NCBI RefSeq assembly: GCF_004364245.1 | Contig: NZ_SOAV01000015.1 | Span: forward strand, 1 to 64,000 | Origin: Streptomyces sp. BK208 | GTDB lineage: Bacteria > Actinomycetota > Actinomycetes > Streptomycetales > Streptomycetaceae | Length of the DNA stretch: 64,000 nucleotides | Direction of reading: 5' to 3' | In this document: positions 1-14,114 of the stretch, in pieces | Numbering within the stretch: the stretch's first letter is position 1 | Layout of the letters: every line of letters begins with the position of its first letter | Translations under genes and position numbers: made by a program | The notes under the pieces: generated by a model | What the model was told of the DNA's origin: nothing | The model's database searches: none | What the model saw: the letters and a program-made list of their open reading frames with translations, nothing else

Positions 1-88
1 CGGTTACATTTCGAACCCGGAAGCTAAGCCTTACAGCGCCGATGGTACTGCAGGGGGGACCCTGTGGGAGAGTAGGACGCCGCCGAAC
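1..88 (+). rRNA. 5S ribosomal RNA, 3' part
   Basis: The first bases match the middle and 3' two thirds of an actinobacterial 5S rRNA, including the GAACCCGGAAGCTAAGCC segment, the GCGCCGATGGTACTGC region and the 3' end near GACGCCGCCGAAC. The 5' third lies outside the window, so this is the tail of an rRNA operon read left to right. A strong terminator follows after about 10 bases. Confidence 0.95.
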
Positions 89-97
89 AATTATTAG

Positions 98-141
98 AGG
101 GCTGGTCCCGGAACTTCGGTTCCGGGACCAGCCCTTTTTTG
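98..141 (+). terminator. Intrinsic terminator of the rRNA operon
   Basis: A perfect 17-bp stem (98-114 with 119-135) closed by a TTCG tetraloop is followed by a run of T residues to about 141. This is a textbook factor-independent terminator placed directly after 5S rRNA. A T-tract is unusual for this GC-rich genome. Confidence 0.95.
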
Positions 142-186
142 TTTTCCGTCACTTCGAGTTCACGTTGTGCGCCGACCATCCCAGGT

Positions 187-864
187 ATGGGTACTGCAGC
201 ATTGCTCAGGGCCGCCGGCATAGGCGTCGGTGACGAGGTCGTCGTACCTGCCTTCGGGAACGTGGAAGTCGCCGAAGCCGTGGCCCTGGTGGGCGCGTCA
301 CCGGTCTTCGCCGACATAGATCCGGCGACGTACTGCCTGGATCCCGCGCTGGTGGAGGGGGCGCTGACGTCTCGGACCGCGGCCGTGGTCGTCGTGCACC
401 GCTTCGGGCGGCCGGCGGACATGGGCCCCCTGCACAGGACGGGGCAGCGGCACGGGCTGCTCGTACTGGAGCACGGCGAGTCCGAGGCGCCGTACGACGA
501 GATAGCACGGCGCCGGCAGCGGGCGGCCTATCTCGACGGGAAGTTGAGGGGAGTGCGGACCCCGGACTGGGGTGACGGGCACACCTATCAGCAGTACGTG
601 GTGCGGGTGCCGGGGAACGGGCGGCCGGACAGGGACGCGTTCGCCCGGGCGGTACGGGGCAGGGGAGTCGAGTGCCGGGTGCCGGTGAGAACACCCGTGC
701 ACAGGATGCCCGGATTCCGGCGGTGCGTGTCGCTGCCGGAGACGGAGCGGGCCGCCGACGAGACGCTCGCGCTGCCGGTCGAGGCCGCGTTGACGAAGCG
801 GGACATGCAGCGGATCGTGTCCGCCTGCAATGCGCTCGGCGGGCTGCTGCAGCCCGCGTACTGA
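187..864 (+). CDS. Reduced DegT/DnrJ/EryC1-like aminotransferase relative, probably not catalytic
   Basis: The protein (225 aa from ATG 187) resembles DegT/DnrJ/EryC1/StrS sugar aminotransferases. It opens at the GTAALL.A..GIGVGDEVVVPAF segment (cofactor-phosphate region), continues through VVVVHRFGRPADM and resumes with the C-terminal HTYQQYVVRVP and PVHRMPGFR parts. The N-terminal segment before GTAAL is absent. So is the roughly 100-residue middle that normally carries the lysine binding pyridoxal phosphate: LLVLEHGESEAPYD runs straight into RRRQRAAYLDG. At about 225 aa it is far shorter than the usual 370-400 aa. The frame is intact with strong codon bias, so it looks maintained rather than freshly decayed. 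An in-frame TTG at 139 sits inside the terminator T-tract and is unlikely as a start. Function unknown. Confidence 0.75.
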   Translation: MGTAALLRAAGIGVGDEVVVPAFGNVEVAEAVALVGASPVFADIDPATYCLDPALVEGALTSRTAAVVVVHRFGRPADMGPLHRTGQRHGLLVLEHGESEAPYDEIARRRQRAAYLDGKLRGVRTPDWGDGHTYQQYVVRVPGNGRPDRDAFARAVRGRGVECRVPVRTPVHRMPGFRRCVSLPETERAADETLALPVEAALTKRDMQRIVSACNALGGLLQPAY

Positions 865-878
865 CGGCAAGTCCGTGG

Positions 879-908
879 TTGGGAGCACCGGGTTGTTCGG
901 GGTATGAT
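879..908 (+). promoter_or_regulatory. Probable tRNA-Thr promoter
   Basis: A TTGGGA -35-like element (879-884) lies 18 bp before a TATGAT -10 element (903-908). This would start transcription near 915, about 30 bases before the mature tRNA end, as expected for a tRNA promoter. Inferred from sequence only. Confidence 0.6.
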
Positions 909-946
909 CTATTCCGTTGCCGCGAGGGAAACCTCGAAAGCGACAG

Positions 947-1019
947 GCCCCTATAGCTCAGTCGGTAGAGCGTCTCCATGGTAAGGAGAAGGTCAACGGT
1001 TCGATTCCGTTTGGGGGCT
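947..1019 (+). tRNA. tRNA-Thr (anticodon GGT)
   Basis: The sequence folds as a complete cloverleaf. The acceptor stem is GCCCCTA (947-953) with TGGGGGC (1012-1018). The anticodon stem is TCTCC/GGAGA around the loop ATGGTAA with GGT at 980-982, and the T arm is AACGG-TTCGATT-CCGTT. CCA is not encoded. It decodes ACC and ACU threonine codons. Confidence 0.95.
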
Positions 1020-1027
1020 CCCTCACG

Positions 1028-1058
1028 AAAGGCCCCGCCCGATTCGGGCGGGGCCTTT
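1028..1058 (+). terminator. Terminator after tRNA-Thr
   Basis: An inverted repeat AAAGGCCCCGCCCGA / TCGGGCGGGGCCTTT with a minimal loop begins nine bases after the tRNA and ends in TTT. Its A- and T-flanked arms would allow termination in both directions, so it could also back up the end of convergent osaC. Confidence 0.85.
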
Positions 1059-1064
1059 CGCATG

Positions 1065-1100
1065 TCCGAAGCCGAAGCCGAAGCCGAAGCCGAAGCCGGA
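1065..1100. repeat. Hexanucleotide tandem repeat (GCCGAA)6
   Basis: Six contiguous hexamers lie between two convergent transcription units: TCCGAA, four exact GCCGAA copies, and GCCGGA. No coding role is apparent. It is a simple-sequence tract that could vary in copy number between strains. Confidence 0.8.
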
Positions 1101-1109
1101 GACGGCCCG

Positions 1110-1133
1110 GGCCCCGGGCCAAGTCCCGGGGCC
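1110..1133 (-). terminator. Hairpin terminator after osaC
   Basis: A perfect 9-bp stem GGCCCCGGG / CCCGGGGCC with a six-base loop begins seven bases past the osaC stop codon on the minus strand. There is no T-tract, which is common for Streptomyces terminators. Confidence 0.6.
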
Positions 1134-1139
1134 GGAACG

Positions 1140-3890
1140 CTAGTCCGCGTGGGGCTCCGGGACGCGCATCGCGAGGATCGCCATGTCGTCGGACGGGGCG
1201 TCGGACGCGAAGCGCTCCACCGCGCGCATGATGCGCGCGGCCACCGCACCCGCCGTCAGGCCCGTGCAGGACGTGAGGACGTCGGCGAGGCCGTCGTCGC
1301 CCAGCATGCGCGTGCCCTCACGGCGCTCGGTGACGCCGTCCGTGACGCACAGCAGGACGTCGCCCGGGTCGAGGGTGACCGTCTGCTCGTACAGCTCCAG
1401 GTCCTCGATGACGCCGAGGAGGGGCTGGGGCTCGGCGGCCGGCTCGACCGTGCCGTCCTGACGGAGGCGGAGCGGGAGCGGGTGGCCGGCGCAGACGACC
1501 TTCAGCTCCGCGCTGCCGTCCTCCTGGGGACGCATCTCGCCGTACAGGAGAGTGAGGAAGCGGCTGCGGGCGCCCTCGTCGAGGATGGCCGAATTGAGAC
1601 GCTCCAGGACCGCCGGGCCGCTCAGGCCCTCGCGGGCCAGCAGGCGCAGGGCGTGCCTGGCCAGGCCGGTGACGGCCGCGGCGTTCGGGCCGGTACCGCA
1701 GACGTCGCCGATGGCGAAGCCGTACGCGTCGTCGCTGATGGGGAAGAGGTCGTAGAAGTCACCGCCGACCTCGTTGCCCTCGCCGGCCGCGCGGTAGATG
1801 ACCTCGACCTCGACGCCGTCGATGACGGGCAGTTCCGGGGGCAGGAGGCTGCGCTGGAGGGACTGGCTGATGGCCGTGCGTTCCGAATACAGCCGGGCGT
1901 TGTCCAGGGCCAGGGCGGCCCGTCGGGAGAGGTCCTCGGCCAGTTCGAGGATCTCCTGGCGGAAGTGGTCGTCGGTGGGCTTGCCGAGGGTGAGCATGCC
2001 GATGACGCGGTTGCGGGCGACCAGCGGGAGGACGACGGTCTCGCCGCCGACCGCGGAGGCGGTGGCGAGGGTCGGGCCGAGGCCGGTGCTCAGCGGCTGG
2101 GCGACGCCGCCGCTGAGGCCCAGGTCGCGCATGGAGGTGCGCAGCGCCGCCTGGTGGGCCATCTCGGCGGGCGCCGTCCAGACGCGGGCACCCGGGGTGG
2201 GCACCGGGTCGGGCGGGGCGATCTTCGACAGGAGGGACTTGATGCCGTCGATGAGCTCCTCGTCCTCGTGCAGGACGTAGGAGAGGTACGGGTCCGAGGA
2301 CTGGTCGGCGATCGTGTAGACGGCGCACCAGGTGGCCAGCGTCGGGACCGTCATCTGGGCCATCAGGGCCAGCGTCTGGTCGCGGTCGAGGGTGCCGGCG
2401 AGCAGGTCGGAGGCCTCGACCAGGAAGCTCAGCGAGCCGCGGCGCAGCCGCTCCAGCTCGCCGAGACGCGCCGACTCGACGGCCAGCGCGATGCGGTCGG
2501 CCGCGAACTGCAGGCGCAGCGCCTCCTCGTTGGAGTACCGGCCGGCGGCCTCCGCCGCGACGCCGAGGGAACCGGTGAGGCGGCCCTCGACCTTGAGGGG
2601 GACGGTGACGACCGAGCGCATGCCGGTGCTGTCCAGGAGCGGGACCGCGCCGGGGACGGCCTCCAGGTCGTCGTGGACGGCGGGCATGCGCGCCGAGCCG
2701 TAGCGGCCGGGCCCCGCCTCGACGGGGACGCGGGCGAAACGCTGGCGGGCGGAGGGCAGGCCGGTGGAGGCGCGGACCTCCAACTCGGTTTCGTCGTCGG
2801 TCGCCAGGAGCAGGAAGGCGGCGTCGGCGTCGAGCATGTCGCGGGCGCGCTCGACCGTGCGCTGGAGCAGGCCGTCGAGGTCGTCCGGGGCGGGGGAGCC
2901 GATGAACACCTCGAAGGGGTCCGCGCTCTGGCCCTCGGAGGACGGGGAGTCGGAGGCGGGCACGCGCAACGGGGTCTGCAGCACCGCGCGTTCGTGGTCG
3001 CGGACGAGCAGACACACCGTGGAGGGCTCGCCGTCGGGGTCGCGGACGCGCAGGTGGGAGGCGTAGACCGGGGTGACGCGGCCGTTGGCGCCCCGCATGC
3101 CGTAGCTGCCCTCCCAGCGGGAGAGCTGCAGGGCCTCGGCGATGCCGGTGCTGGTGCCGGGGGTGTGCGGCCAGGCGGCGAGGTCGGTCAGCGGTTTGCC
3201 GGTGACCTGGTCGGCGGAGTAGCCGAAGAGGTCCTCGGCGTCCTCGCTCCACGACGAGATGGCGCCGGAGCGGTCGATCTGTACGACGGCGACGCGGACC
3301 CTGCCGTCGGCGAGCGGCAGCAGGGCGGCGGGGAGGGAGGGGCCGGCGGCGCGGGTGCCGACCGGGCGCTCGGGCAGGTGGAGGTGGAACCAGACGTTCT
3401 TCAGCGTCGGCGTGTACTCGACGCCCCAGCGGTCGGCCAGTGCCGCGCACAGCTGGAGGCCGCGGCCGCCCTCGCGGTCGAGGCTGCCCATGGTGGCGGG
3501 GGAGCCCTGGAGCGGGACCTCGCGTTCCGGATAGTGGTCGGCGACCTCGATCCGGACGCCGTCGTCGCTGCGCAGGCACACGACGTCGGCGGTGGTGCCG
3601 GCGTGGACCACGGCATTGGTCACCAGTTCGCTGGTGAGCACCACGGCGTCGTCGACGATGTCGGCGTGGCCCCAGCCCTGGAGCGTGTCGCGGACGAAGG
3701 ACCGGGCACTGGCCACGGATCGCCCGACGGGCTCGAAGCTGGCGGCCGCGCGCGCGGTGATCACAGAACTCCTCGACCCTCTCTCCCCGTACACGGCCTC
3801 CTGGCCGGCCGGCTCGCCCCGCTGCTGCGGCAGTCCGCCCGTCGGTCCGGGATCCGGGGGCTGCTCCCCCGGGATCAGTCCGGTGGTCAT
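1140..3890 (-). CDS. osaC: OsaC: RsbW-like kinase / PAS / GAF / SpoIIE-type phosphatase regulator
   Basis: The protein has 916 aa from an ATG with GGAGGGG about 8 nt upstream. Domains in order: an RsbW-like HATPase (about 55-175; N-box SELVTNAVVHA 87-97, G-box DREGGRGLQL 138-147), a PAS domain (about 200-300), two GAF domains (about 340-478 and 490-670), and a PP2C/SpoIIE phosphatase (about 680-912; metal motifs GGDFYD 709-714, DGVTE 851-855, SDDMAIL 900-906). This architecture and its place divergent from osaA identify OsaC, which work in S. coelicolor describes as restraining the stress sigma factor SigB after osmotic shock. Partner switching would act in the cytosol: the N-terminal kinase could bind a sigma factor or phosphorylate an anti-anti-sigma factor, and the C-terminal phosphatase could reverse this. 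It has no membrane segments. Symbol assigned from architecture and context. Confidence 0.92.
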   Translation of the reverse strand: MTTGLIPGEQPPDPGPTGGLPQQRGEPAGQEAVYGERGSRSSVITARAAASFEPVGRSVASARSFVRDTLQGWGHADIVDDAVVLTSELVTNAVVHAGTTADVVCLRSDDGVRIEVADHYPEREVPLQGSPATMGSLDREGGRGLQLCAALADRWGVEYTPTLKNVWFHLHLPERPVGTRAAGPSLPAALLPLADGRVRVAVVQIDRSGAISSWSEDAEDLFGYSADQVTGKPLTDLAAWPHTPGTSTGIAEALQLSRWEGSYGMRGANGRVTPVYASHLRVRDPDGEPSTVCLLVRDHERAVLQTPLRVPASDSPSSEGQSADPFEVFIGSPAPDDLDGLLQRTVERARDMLDADAAFLLLATDDETELEVRASTGLPSARQRFARVPVEAGPGRYGSARMPAVHDDLEAVPGAVPLLDSTGMRSVVTVPLKVEGRLTGSLGVAAEAAGRYSNEEALRLQFAADRIALAVESARLGELERLRRGSLSFLVEASDLLAGTLDRDQTLALMAQMTVPTLATWCAVYTIADQSSDPYLSYVLHEDEELIDGIKSLLSKIAPPDPVPTPGARVWTAPAEMAHQAALRTSMRDLGLSGGVAQPLSTGLGPTLATASAVGGETVVLPLVARNRVIGMLTLGKPTDDHFRQEILELAEDLSRRAALALDNARLYSERTAISQSLQRSLLPPELPVIDGVEVEVIYRAAGEGNEVGGDFYDLFPISDDAYGFAIGDVCGTGPNAAAVTGLARHALRLLAREGLSGPAVLERLNSAILDEGARSRFLTLLYGEMRPQEDGSAELKVVCAGHPLPLRLRQDGTVEPAAEPQPLLGVIEDLELYEQTVTLDPGDVLLCVTDGVTERREGTRMLGDDGLADVLTSCTGLTAGAVAARIMRAVERFASDAPSDDMAILAMRVPEPHAD

Positions 3891-4280
3891 TCCGGCCGCC
3901 CCTCCGATGCCCGCTCGTCTCCGTGTCACCGCCCAGACCGGACGGACCGGTATGGCTGGACAGCCGTATGCCAGGTTACTTACCTTCGCCGTCCATTCGG
4001 ATGCCGGTCTGCAGTGTTTCCGCCCAGAGGGTGTGCGGACGATGTGCGAAGCTGCCGAACTGTTATGGCCTGGTTCGGCCGGGGTGAAACACTGGGCAGG
4101 CTGCTTGTGAAGGTCCGGGCAGGTGAATGCGCGCCGAGTCGGGTGGGCAGCAGCCCTGGAAGCGGTCCGGTCACCGGGCCGGATCGTGCGGCAGTACGGA
4201 AGTGAGCGGCAGTGATCCGGTCCGCCATGCGGCGGGGACCGGGCACAGCGGTATCGGTCGACCCTTGCGGGAGGGACACA
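3891..4280. other. Divergent control region between osaC and osaA
   Basis: This 390-bp gap separates the divergent start codons of osaC and osaA and must hold the promoters of both. I see no convincing open frame. I also searched for an exact SigB-type promoter (GNNT, 14-16 bases, GGGTAC/T) reading toward osaC and did not find one. Confidence 0.5.
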
Positions 4281-9773
<5,493 letters not shown>

Positions 9774-10223
9774 GCACCCGGAGCCGCGCTTCCGGTTGGC
9801 GTCGCCGGGCGCGGCCGGGCGCCGGCGGGACGTGACCCGTACGTCCGGACACCGTGACCGTAGTACCTTCGGGCACGGTGTCCGCGTACGCGGGGGCACC
9901 TTCCGTGCGGCCCGCTCGGGCGGTGTGCGAACGTGGAGTGTGTGCTGGCGGGAACCTTCACCGTCCACGCGGTCGCTGACTCAGCGTGCTCGGAGTCGGG
10001 TAGAAGTGCGGGATCCGGGGAACCTTCTGGTCCCCCGCCGCGTTTCTGCTACGAGCACAGTGACATCACGGTGACAGGGTGTGGCGACGGGCGGGGTGCG
10101 GCTACGATGACCGGCACAAGGACGGGCGGCGCAAGGGAGCCGTCCGCCGGGGCGGCACCAGCCGGTGCCGCGTCGAGTCCTGTGGACAGGGGAGGCCCCA
10201 CGCCGGGGCGAGGAGGGCGGGCC
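9774..10223. other. 450-bp region upstream of osaB
   Basis: No convincing gene lies here. It is long enough to give osaB its own promoter. One SigB-like candidate is GACT (9978-9981), 16 bases, then GGGTAG (9998-10003), with the last -10 base off consensus. A TACGAT hexamer at 10103-10108 could be a -10 for another sigma factor. Both are weak predictions. Confidence 0.4.
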
Positions 10224-10898
10224 ATGGTGCAGAAGGCCAAGATCCTCCTGGTCGATGACCGGCCGGAGAATCTGCTGGCGCTGGAGGCGATCCTCTCGGC
10301 GCTCGATCAGACGCTGGTGCGGGCATCGTCCGGGGAGGAAGCGCTCAAAGCACTGCTCACGGACGACTTCGCGGTCATTCTGCTGGACGTCCAGATGCCG
10401 GGCATGGACGGTTTCGAGACCGCCGCGCACATCAAGCGGCGGGAGCGGACCCGGGACATCCCGATCATCTTCCTCACCGCGATCAACCACGGCCCCCACC
10501 ACACCTTCCGCGGCTACGCGGCGGGAGCGGTGGACTACATCTCCAAGCCGTTCGACCCCTGGGTGCTGCGCGCCAAGGTCTCGGTCTTCGTCGAGCTGTA
10601 CATGAAGAACTGCCAGCTGCGCGAGCAGGCGGCGCTGCTGCGCCTCCAGTTGGAGGGCAACGGCAAGGCCGAGGCCGGCGAGGTCAAGGAGCCCGCCGGG
10701 CTGCTCGCCGAGCTGTCGGCACGGCTGGCGGCCGTGGAGGAGCAGGCGGAGGCGCTGTCCAAGCAGCTGGGCGACGAGTCGACGGACGCCGCGGCGGTGG
10801 CGACGGCCGCTCACCTGGAGCGCAAGCTCACCGGGCTGCGGCGGGCGCTGGACGCCCTGGAGCCGGGCACGTCCGGAGGCCAGCCCGCGGTCAACTGA
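10224..10898 (+). CDS. osaB: OsaB: response regulator with a coiled-coil output
   Basis: The protein has 224 aa from ATG 10224, with AGGAGGG seven nt upstream. Residues 5-125 form a receiver: acidic pair Asp11/Asp12, phosphoacceptor Asp55 in LLDVQMPG, and a conserved Lys in DYISKPFD. The rest (about 125-224) is a charged Leu/Ala/Glu-rich coiled coil (for example ELSARLAAVEEQAEALSKQLG) with no DNA-binding domain, so output is probably protein-protein contact. It is the expected partner of the hybrid kinase OsaA and has been reported essential for osmoadaptation in S. coelicolor. How it reaches SigB or OsaC is not visible here. Confidence 0.93.
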   Translation: MVQKAKILLVDDRPENLLALEAILSALDQTLVRASSGEEALKALLTDDFAVILLDVQMPGMDGFETAAHIKRRERTRDIPIIFLTAINHGPHHTFRGYAAGAVDYISKPFDPWVLRAKVSVFVELYMKNCQLREQAALLRLQLEGNGKAEAGEVKEPAGLLAELSARLAAVEEQAEALSKQLGDESTDAAAVATAAHLERKLTGLRRALDALEPGTSGGQPAVN

Positions 10899-11076
10899 CG
10901 CCCCGGACGCGTCCGCCGACCCGTCAGGTCTGCCGCGGCGGACCGAGCGGCCGTCAGGAGGACGATCTGTGAGGGCTTGTCAGGGCCTGTACCGGAAGCG
11001 TCAGTTCCGGTGCCTCGCATGAGCGACACGAACGGGTGAAGCGGTGGGCACACGTGTCGACCGCCGTCTCCCCCGG

Positions 11077-11082
11077 TAACCT
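11077..11082 (+). promoter_or_regulatory. Candidate -10 element for leaderless ftsK
   Basis: TAACCT ends seven bases before the ATG of ftsK and no Shine-Dalgarno sequence is visible. Transcription would begin at or next to the start codon. Confidence 0.45.
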
Positions 11083-11089
11083 CACACCT

Positions 11090-13855
11090 ATGGCCTCACG
11101 TCCCTCCGCAGCCAAGAAGCAGCCCGCGAAGAAGGCGGCCGCTCCCGCGAAGGGTCCGGTCAGGAAGGCCCCCGCGAAGAAGGCGCCCGCGAAGAAGGTG
11201 CCCGCCAGGAAGGCCGTGGCGAGGAAGCCCGCGCCCAAAGCGGCTCCCAGCCCCACCGGGGGCCTCTACCGGCTGGTGCGGGCGCTCTGGCTGGGCCTCG
11301 CGCACGGCGTCGGCGCCGTCTTCCGCGGCATAGGGCAGGGTGCCAAGAACCTCGACCCGGCCCACCGCAAGGACGGTGTCGCCCTGCTGCTGCTCGGCGT
11401 CGCGCTGATCGTCGCCGCGGGCACCTGGGCCGACCTCAAGGGTCCCGTCGGCGACCTCGTCGAGATCCTCGTGACCGGAGCCTTCGGGCGCCTGGACCTG
11501 CTCGTGCCGATCCTGCTCGGCGCCATCGGCGTACGCCTGATCCGGCACCCCGAGAAGCCCGAGGCCAACGGACGGATCGTGATCGGCCTGTCCGCGCTCG
11601 TCGTCGGCGTGCTCGGGCAGGTGCACATCGGCTGCGGCTCACCCGCCCGCAGCGCCGGCATGCAGGCCATAAGGGATGCCGGGGGCCTCATCGGCTGGGC
11701 CGCGGCGACCCCGCTGTCGGCCACGATGACCGACGTGCTGGCCGTGCCGCTGCTCGTGCTGCTCACGGTCTTCGGGCTGCTCGTCGTCACCGCCACCCCG
11801 GTCAACGCCATCCCCCAGCGGCTGCGGCAGCTCGGGGTGCGGCTCGGCGTGGTCGGCGACCCGGAGGCGGACGCCTACGCGGACTTCACGGACGACGACG
11901 AGCGCTACGACGAACAGTGGCGCGAGGCGCTGCCCGCCCGGTCCCGCAGACGCGGGACACCGGCCGCCGTGGAGCAGCCGTACGATCACGACACGGCCGA
12001 GCAGGAGGCGCTCGGCCGGCGTCGCGGCAGGCCCCGCCGGTCCGCCGTGCCGCAGCCGGAGATGAACCGCCCGATGGACGCCGTCGACGTGGCCGCGGCG
12101 GCCGCCGCCGCGCTCGACGGCGCGGTCCTGCACGGCATGCCGCCCTCGCCGGTGGTCGCCGACCTCACCCAGGGCGTCGGCACGGGGGACCGCGAGTCGA
12201 CGACCCCCACGCCCACACCCGTACCCGCCGCGCGGCCGCAGCCGGGGAAGCTCAGGAAGGACGCCGCCAAGGCGCCCGAGGAGGAGCCGGCAGGCGGGAG
12301 CGTCCCCGACCTCACCAAGACCCCGCTGCCCAAGGAGCGGGACCTGCCGCCGCGCGCCGAGCAGCTCCAGCTCTCCGGCGACATCACCTACTCGCTGCCG
12401 TCCCTCGACTCCCTCACGCGCGGCGGCCCCGGCAAGGCGCGCAGCGCCGCCAACGACGCCATAGTGGACTCGCTGACCACCGTCTTCACCGAGTTCAAGG
12501 TGGACGCCCGCGTCACCGGCTTCACCCGCGGCCCGACGGTCACCCGGTACGAGGTCGAGCTGGGCCCCGCCGTGAAGGTCGAGCGGATCACCGCGCTGAC
12601 CAAGAACATCGCGTACGCCGTCGCCAGCCCCGACGTACGGATCATCAGCCCGATCCCCGGCAAGTCCGCGGTCGGTATCGAGATCCCCAACACCGACCGG
12701 GAGATGGTCAACCTCGGCGACGTGCTGCGGCTCGCGGAGTCCGCCGAGGACGACGACCCGATGCTGGTCGCCTTCGGCAAGGACGTCGAGGGCGGCTACG
12801 TCATGCACTCGCTGGCGAAGATGCCGCACATGCTGGTCGCCGGCGCCACCGGCTCCGGCAAGTCGTCCTGCATCAACTGCCTGATCACCTCGATCATGAT
12901 GCGGGCGACCCCGGAGGACGTCCGGATGATCCTCGTCGACCCCAAGCGCGTCGAGCTGACCGCGTACGAGGGCATCCCGCACCTGATCACGCCGATCATC
13001 ACCAACCCGAAGCGGGCCGCCGAGGCGCTCCAGTGGGTCGTGCGCGAGATGGACCTGCGCTACGACGACCTCGCCGCCTACGGCTACCGGCACATCGACG
13101 ACTTCAACCGCGCGGTGCGCGAGGGCAAGGTCAAGCCGCCCGAGGGCAGCGAGCGTGAACTCCAGCCCTACCCGTACCTGCTGGTGATCGTGGACGAGCT
13201 GGCCGACCTGATGATGGTCGCGCCGCGCGACGTCGAGGACGCGATCGTCCGGATCACCCAGCTCGCGCGGGCGGCCGGCATCCACCTCGTGCTCGCCACC
13301 CAGCGGCCGTCCGTGGACGTCGTCACCGGCCTCATCAAGGCCAACGTGCCCTCGCGGCTCGCCTTCGCCACCTCCTCGCTCGCCGACTCACGGGTCATTC
13401 TCGACCAGCCCGGCGCCGAGAAGCTCATCGGCAAGGGCGACGGACTCTTCCTGCCGATGGGCGCGAACAAGCCGACCCGCATGCAGGGCGCGTTCGTGAC
13501 CGAGGAGGAGGTGGCGCTCGTCGTCCAGCACTGCAAGGACCAGATGGCGCCGGTCTTCCGCGAAGACGTCACCGTCGGGACGAAGCAGAAGAAGGAGATC
13601 GACGAGGACATCGGCGACGACCTCGACCTGCTGTGCCAGGCGGCCGAGCTGGTCGTCTCCACGCAGTTCGGGTCCACCTCGATGCTCCAGCGCAAGCTGC
13701 GCGTCGGCTTCGCCAAGGCCGGGCGGCTGATGGACCTGATGGAGTCCCGGAGCATCGTCGGACCGAGCGAGGGTTCGAAGGCGCGTGACGTTCTCGTGAA
13801 GCCCGACGAACTGGACGGCGTGCTCGCGGTGATCCGGGGGGAGTCTGAAGGGTAG
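11090..13855 (+). CDS. ftsK: FtsK/SpoIIIE-type DNA translocase
   Basis: The protein has 921 aa. After an Ala/Lys/Pro-rich tail (about 1-60) that looks histone H1-like, there are about four membrane segments (about 90-260), a low-complexity linker (about 260-430), the motor, and a C-terminal gamma winged helix (QFGSTSMLQRKLRVGFAKAG). The motor shows Walker A GATGSGKS (585-592) and Walker B LLVIVDELADLM (about 695-706). FtsK pumps chromosomal DNA at division septa; in Streptomyces it clears chromosomes from closing sporulation septa. There is no clear ribosome site, and a -10-like hexamer sits seven bases upstream of the ATG. A composite hairpin follows the stop. Confidence 0.96.
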   Translation: MASRPSAAKKQPAKKAAAPAKGPVRKAPAKKAPAKKVPARKAVARKPAPKAAPSPTGGLYRLVRALWLGLAHGVGAVFRGIGQGAKNLDPAHRKDGVALLLLGVALIVAAGTWADLKGPVGDLVEILVTGAFGRLDLLVPILLGAIGVRLIRHPEKPEANGRIVIGLSALVVGVLGQVHIGCGSPARSAGMQAIRDAGGLIGWAAATPLSATMTDVLAVPLLVLLTVFGLLVVTATPVNAIPQRLRQLGVRLGVVGDPEADAYADFTDDDERYDEQWREALPARSRRRGTPAAVEQPYDHDTAEQEALGRRRGRPRRSAVPQPEMNRPMDAVDVAAAAAAALDGAVLHGMPPSPVVADLTQGVGTGDRESTTPTPTPVPAARPQPGKLRKDAAKAPEEEPAGGSVPDLTKTPLPKERDLPPRAEQLQLSGDITYSLPSLDSLTRGGPGKARSAANDAIVDSLTTVFTEFKVDARVTGFTRGPTVTRYEVELGPAVKVERITALTKNIAYAVASPDVRIISPIPGKSAVGIEIPNTDREMVNLGDVLRLAESAEDDDPMLVAFGKDVEGGYVMHSLAKMPHMLVAGATGSGKSSCINCLITSIMMRATPEDVRMILVDPKRVELTAYEGIPHLITPIITNPKRAAEALQWVVREMDLRYDDLAAYGYRHIDDFNRAVREGKVKPPEGSERELQPYPYLLVIVDELADLMMVAPRDVEDAIVRITQLARAAGIHLVLATQRPSVDVVTGLIKANVPSRLAFATSSLADSRVILDQPGAEKLIGKGDGLFLPMGANKPTRMQGAFVTEEEVALVVQHCKDQMAPVFREDVTVGTKQKKEIDEDIGDDLDLLCQAAELVVSTQFGSTSMLQRKLRVGFAKAGRLMDLMESRSIVGPSEGSKARDVLVKPDELDGVLAVIRGESEG

Positions 13856-13857
13856 GG

Positions 13858-13924
13858 ACGGGTGAGCGAAGGGTTCCGCCGAAGGAGGTCACGACGGCCG
13901 GCCGGCCGATCGTGACTCACCCGT
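13858..13924 (+). terminator. Composite hairpin after ftsK
   Basis: Outer arms ACGGGTGAG (13858-13866) and CTCACCCGT (13916-13924) are perfect complements. An inner stem GTCACGA / TCGTGAC encloses a GGCCGGCCGGCC core. It starts three bases after the ftsK stop. There is no T-tract. Confidence 0.6.
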
Positions 13925-14114
13925 TAGGGATCATTGAGCAACCGTTTCCTCGTGCTCTACGTCAAGTTGAGGAAAGTACAAACAGGTAGTCCACCATCGG
14001 TGTGCCGGGCCATTCCGATGGCGTAAAGGTCGTACCGCCCGGTTGCCCCACCCGTTTGTACCCCCCCTAGACTGAACGCCCAGCACAGGCGGCTCACGCT
14101 CGAAAGGCGCCCCC

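Noticed and set aside
978..4205. Open frame of over 1000 codons on the plus strand antisense to osaC
   Set aside because: It is a shadow frame of high-GC coding DNA: Arg/Gly/Ala/Asp-rich, no domain, and the opposite strand encodes a clear multi-domain protein.
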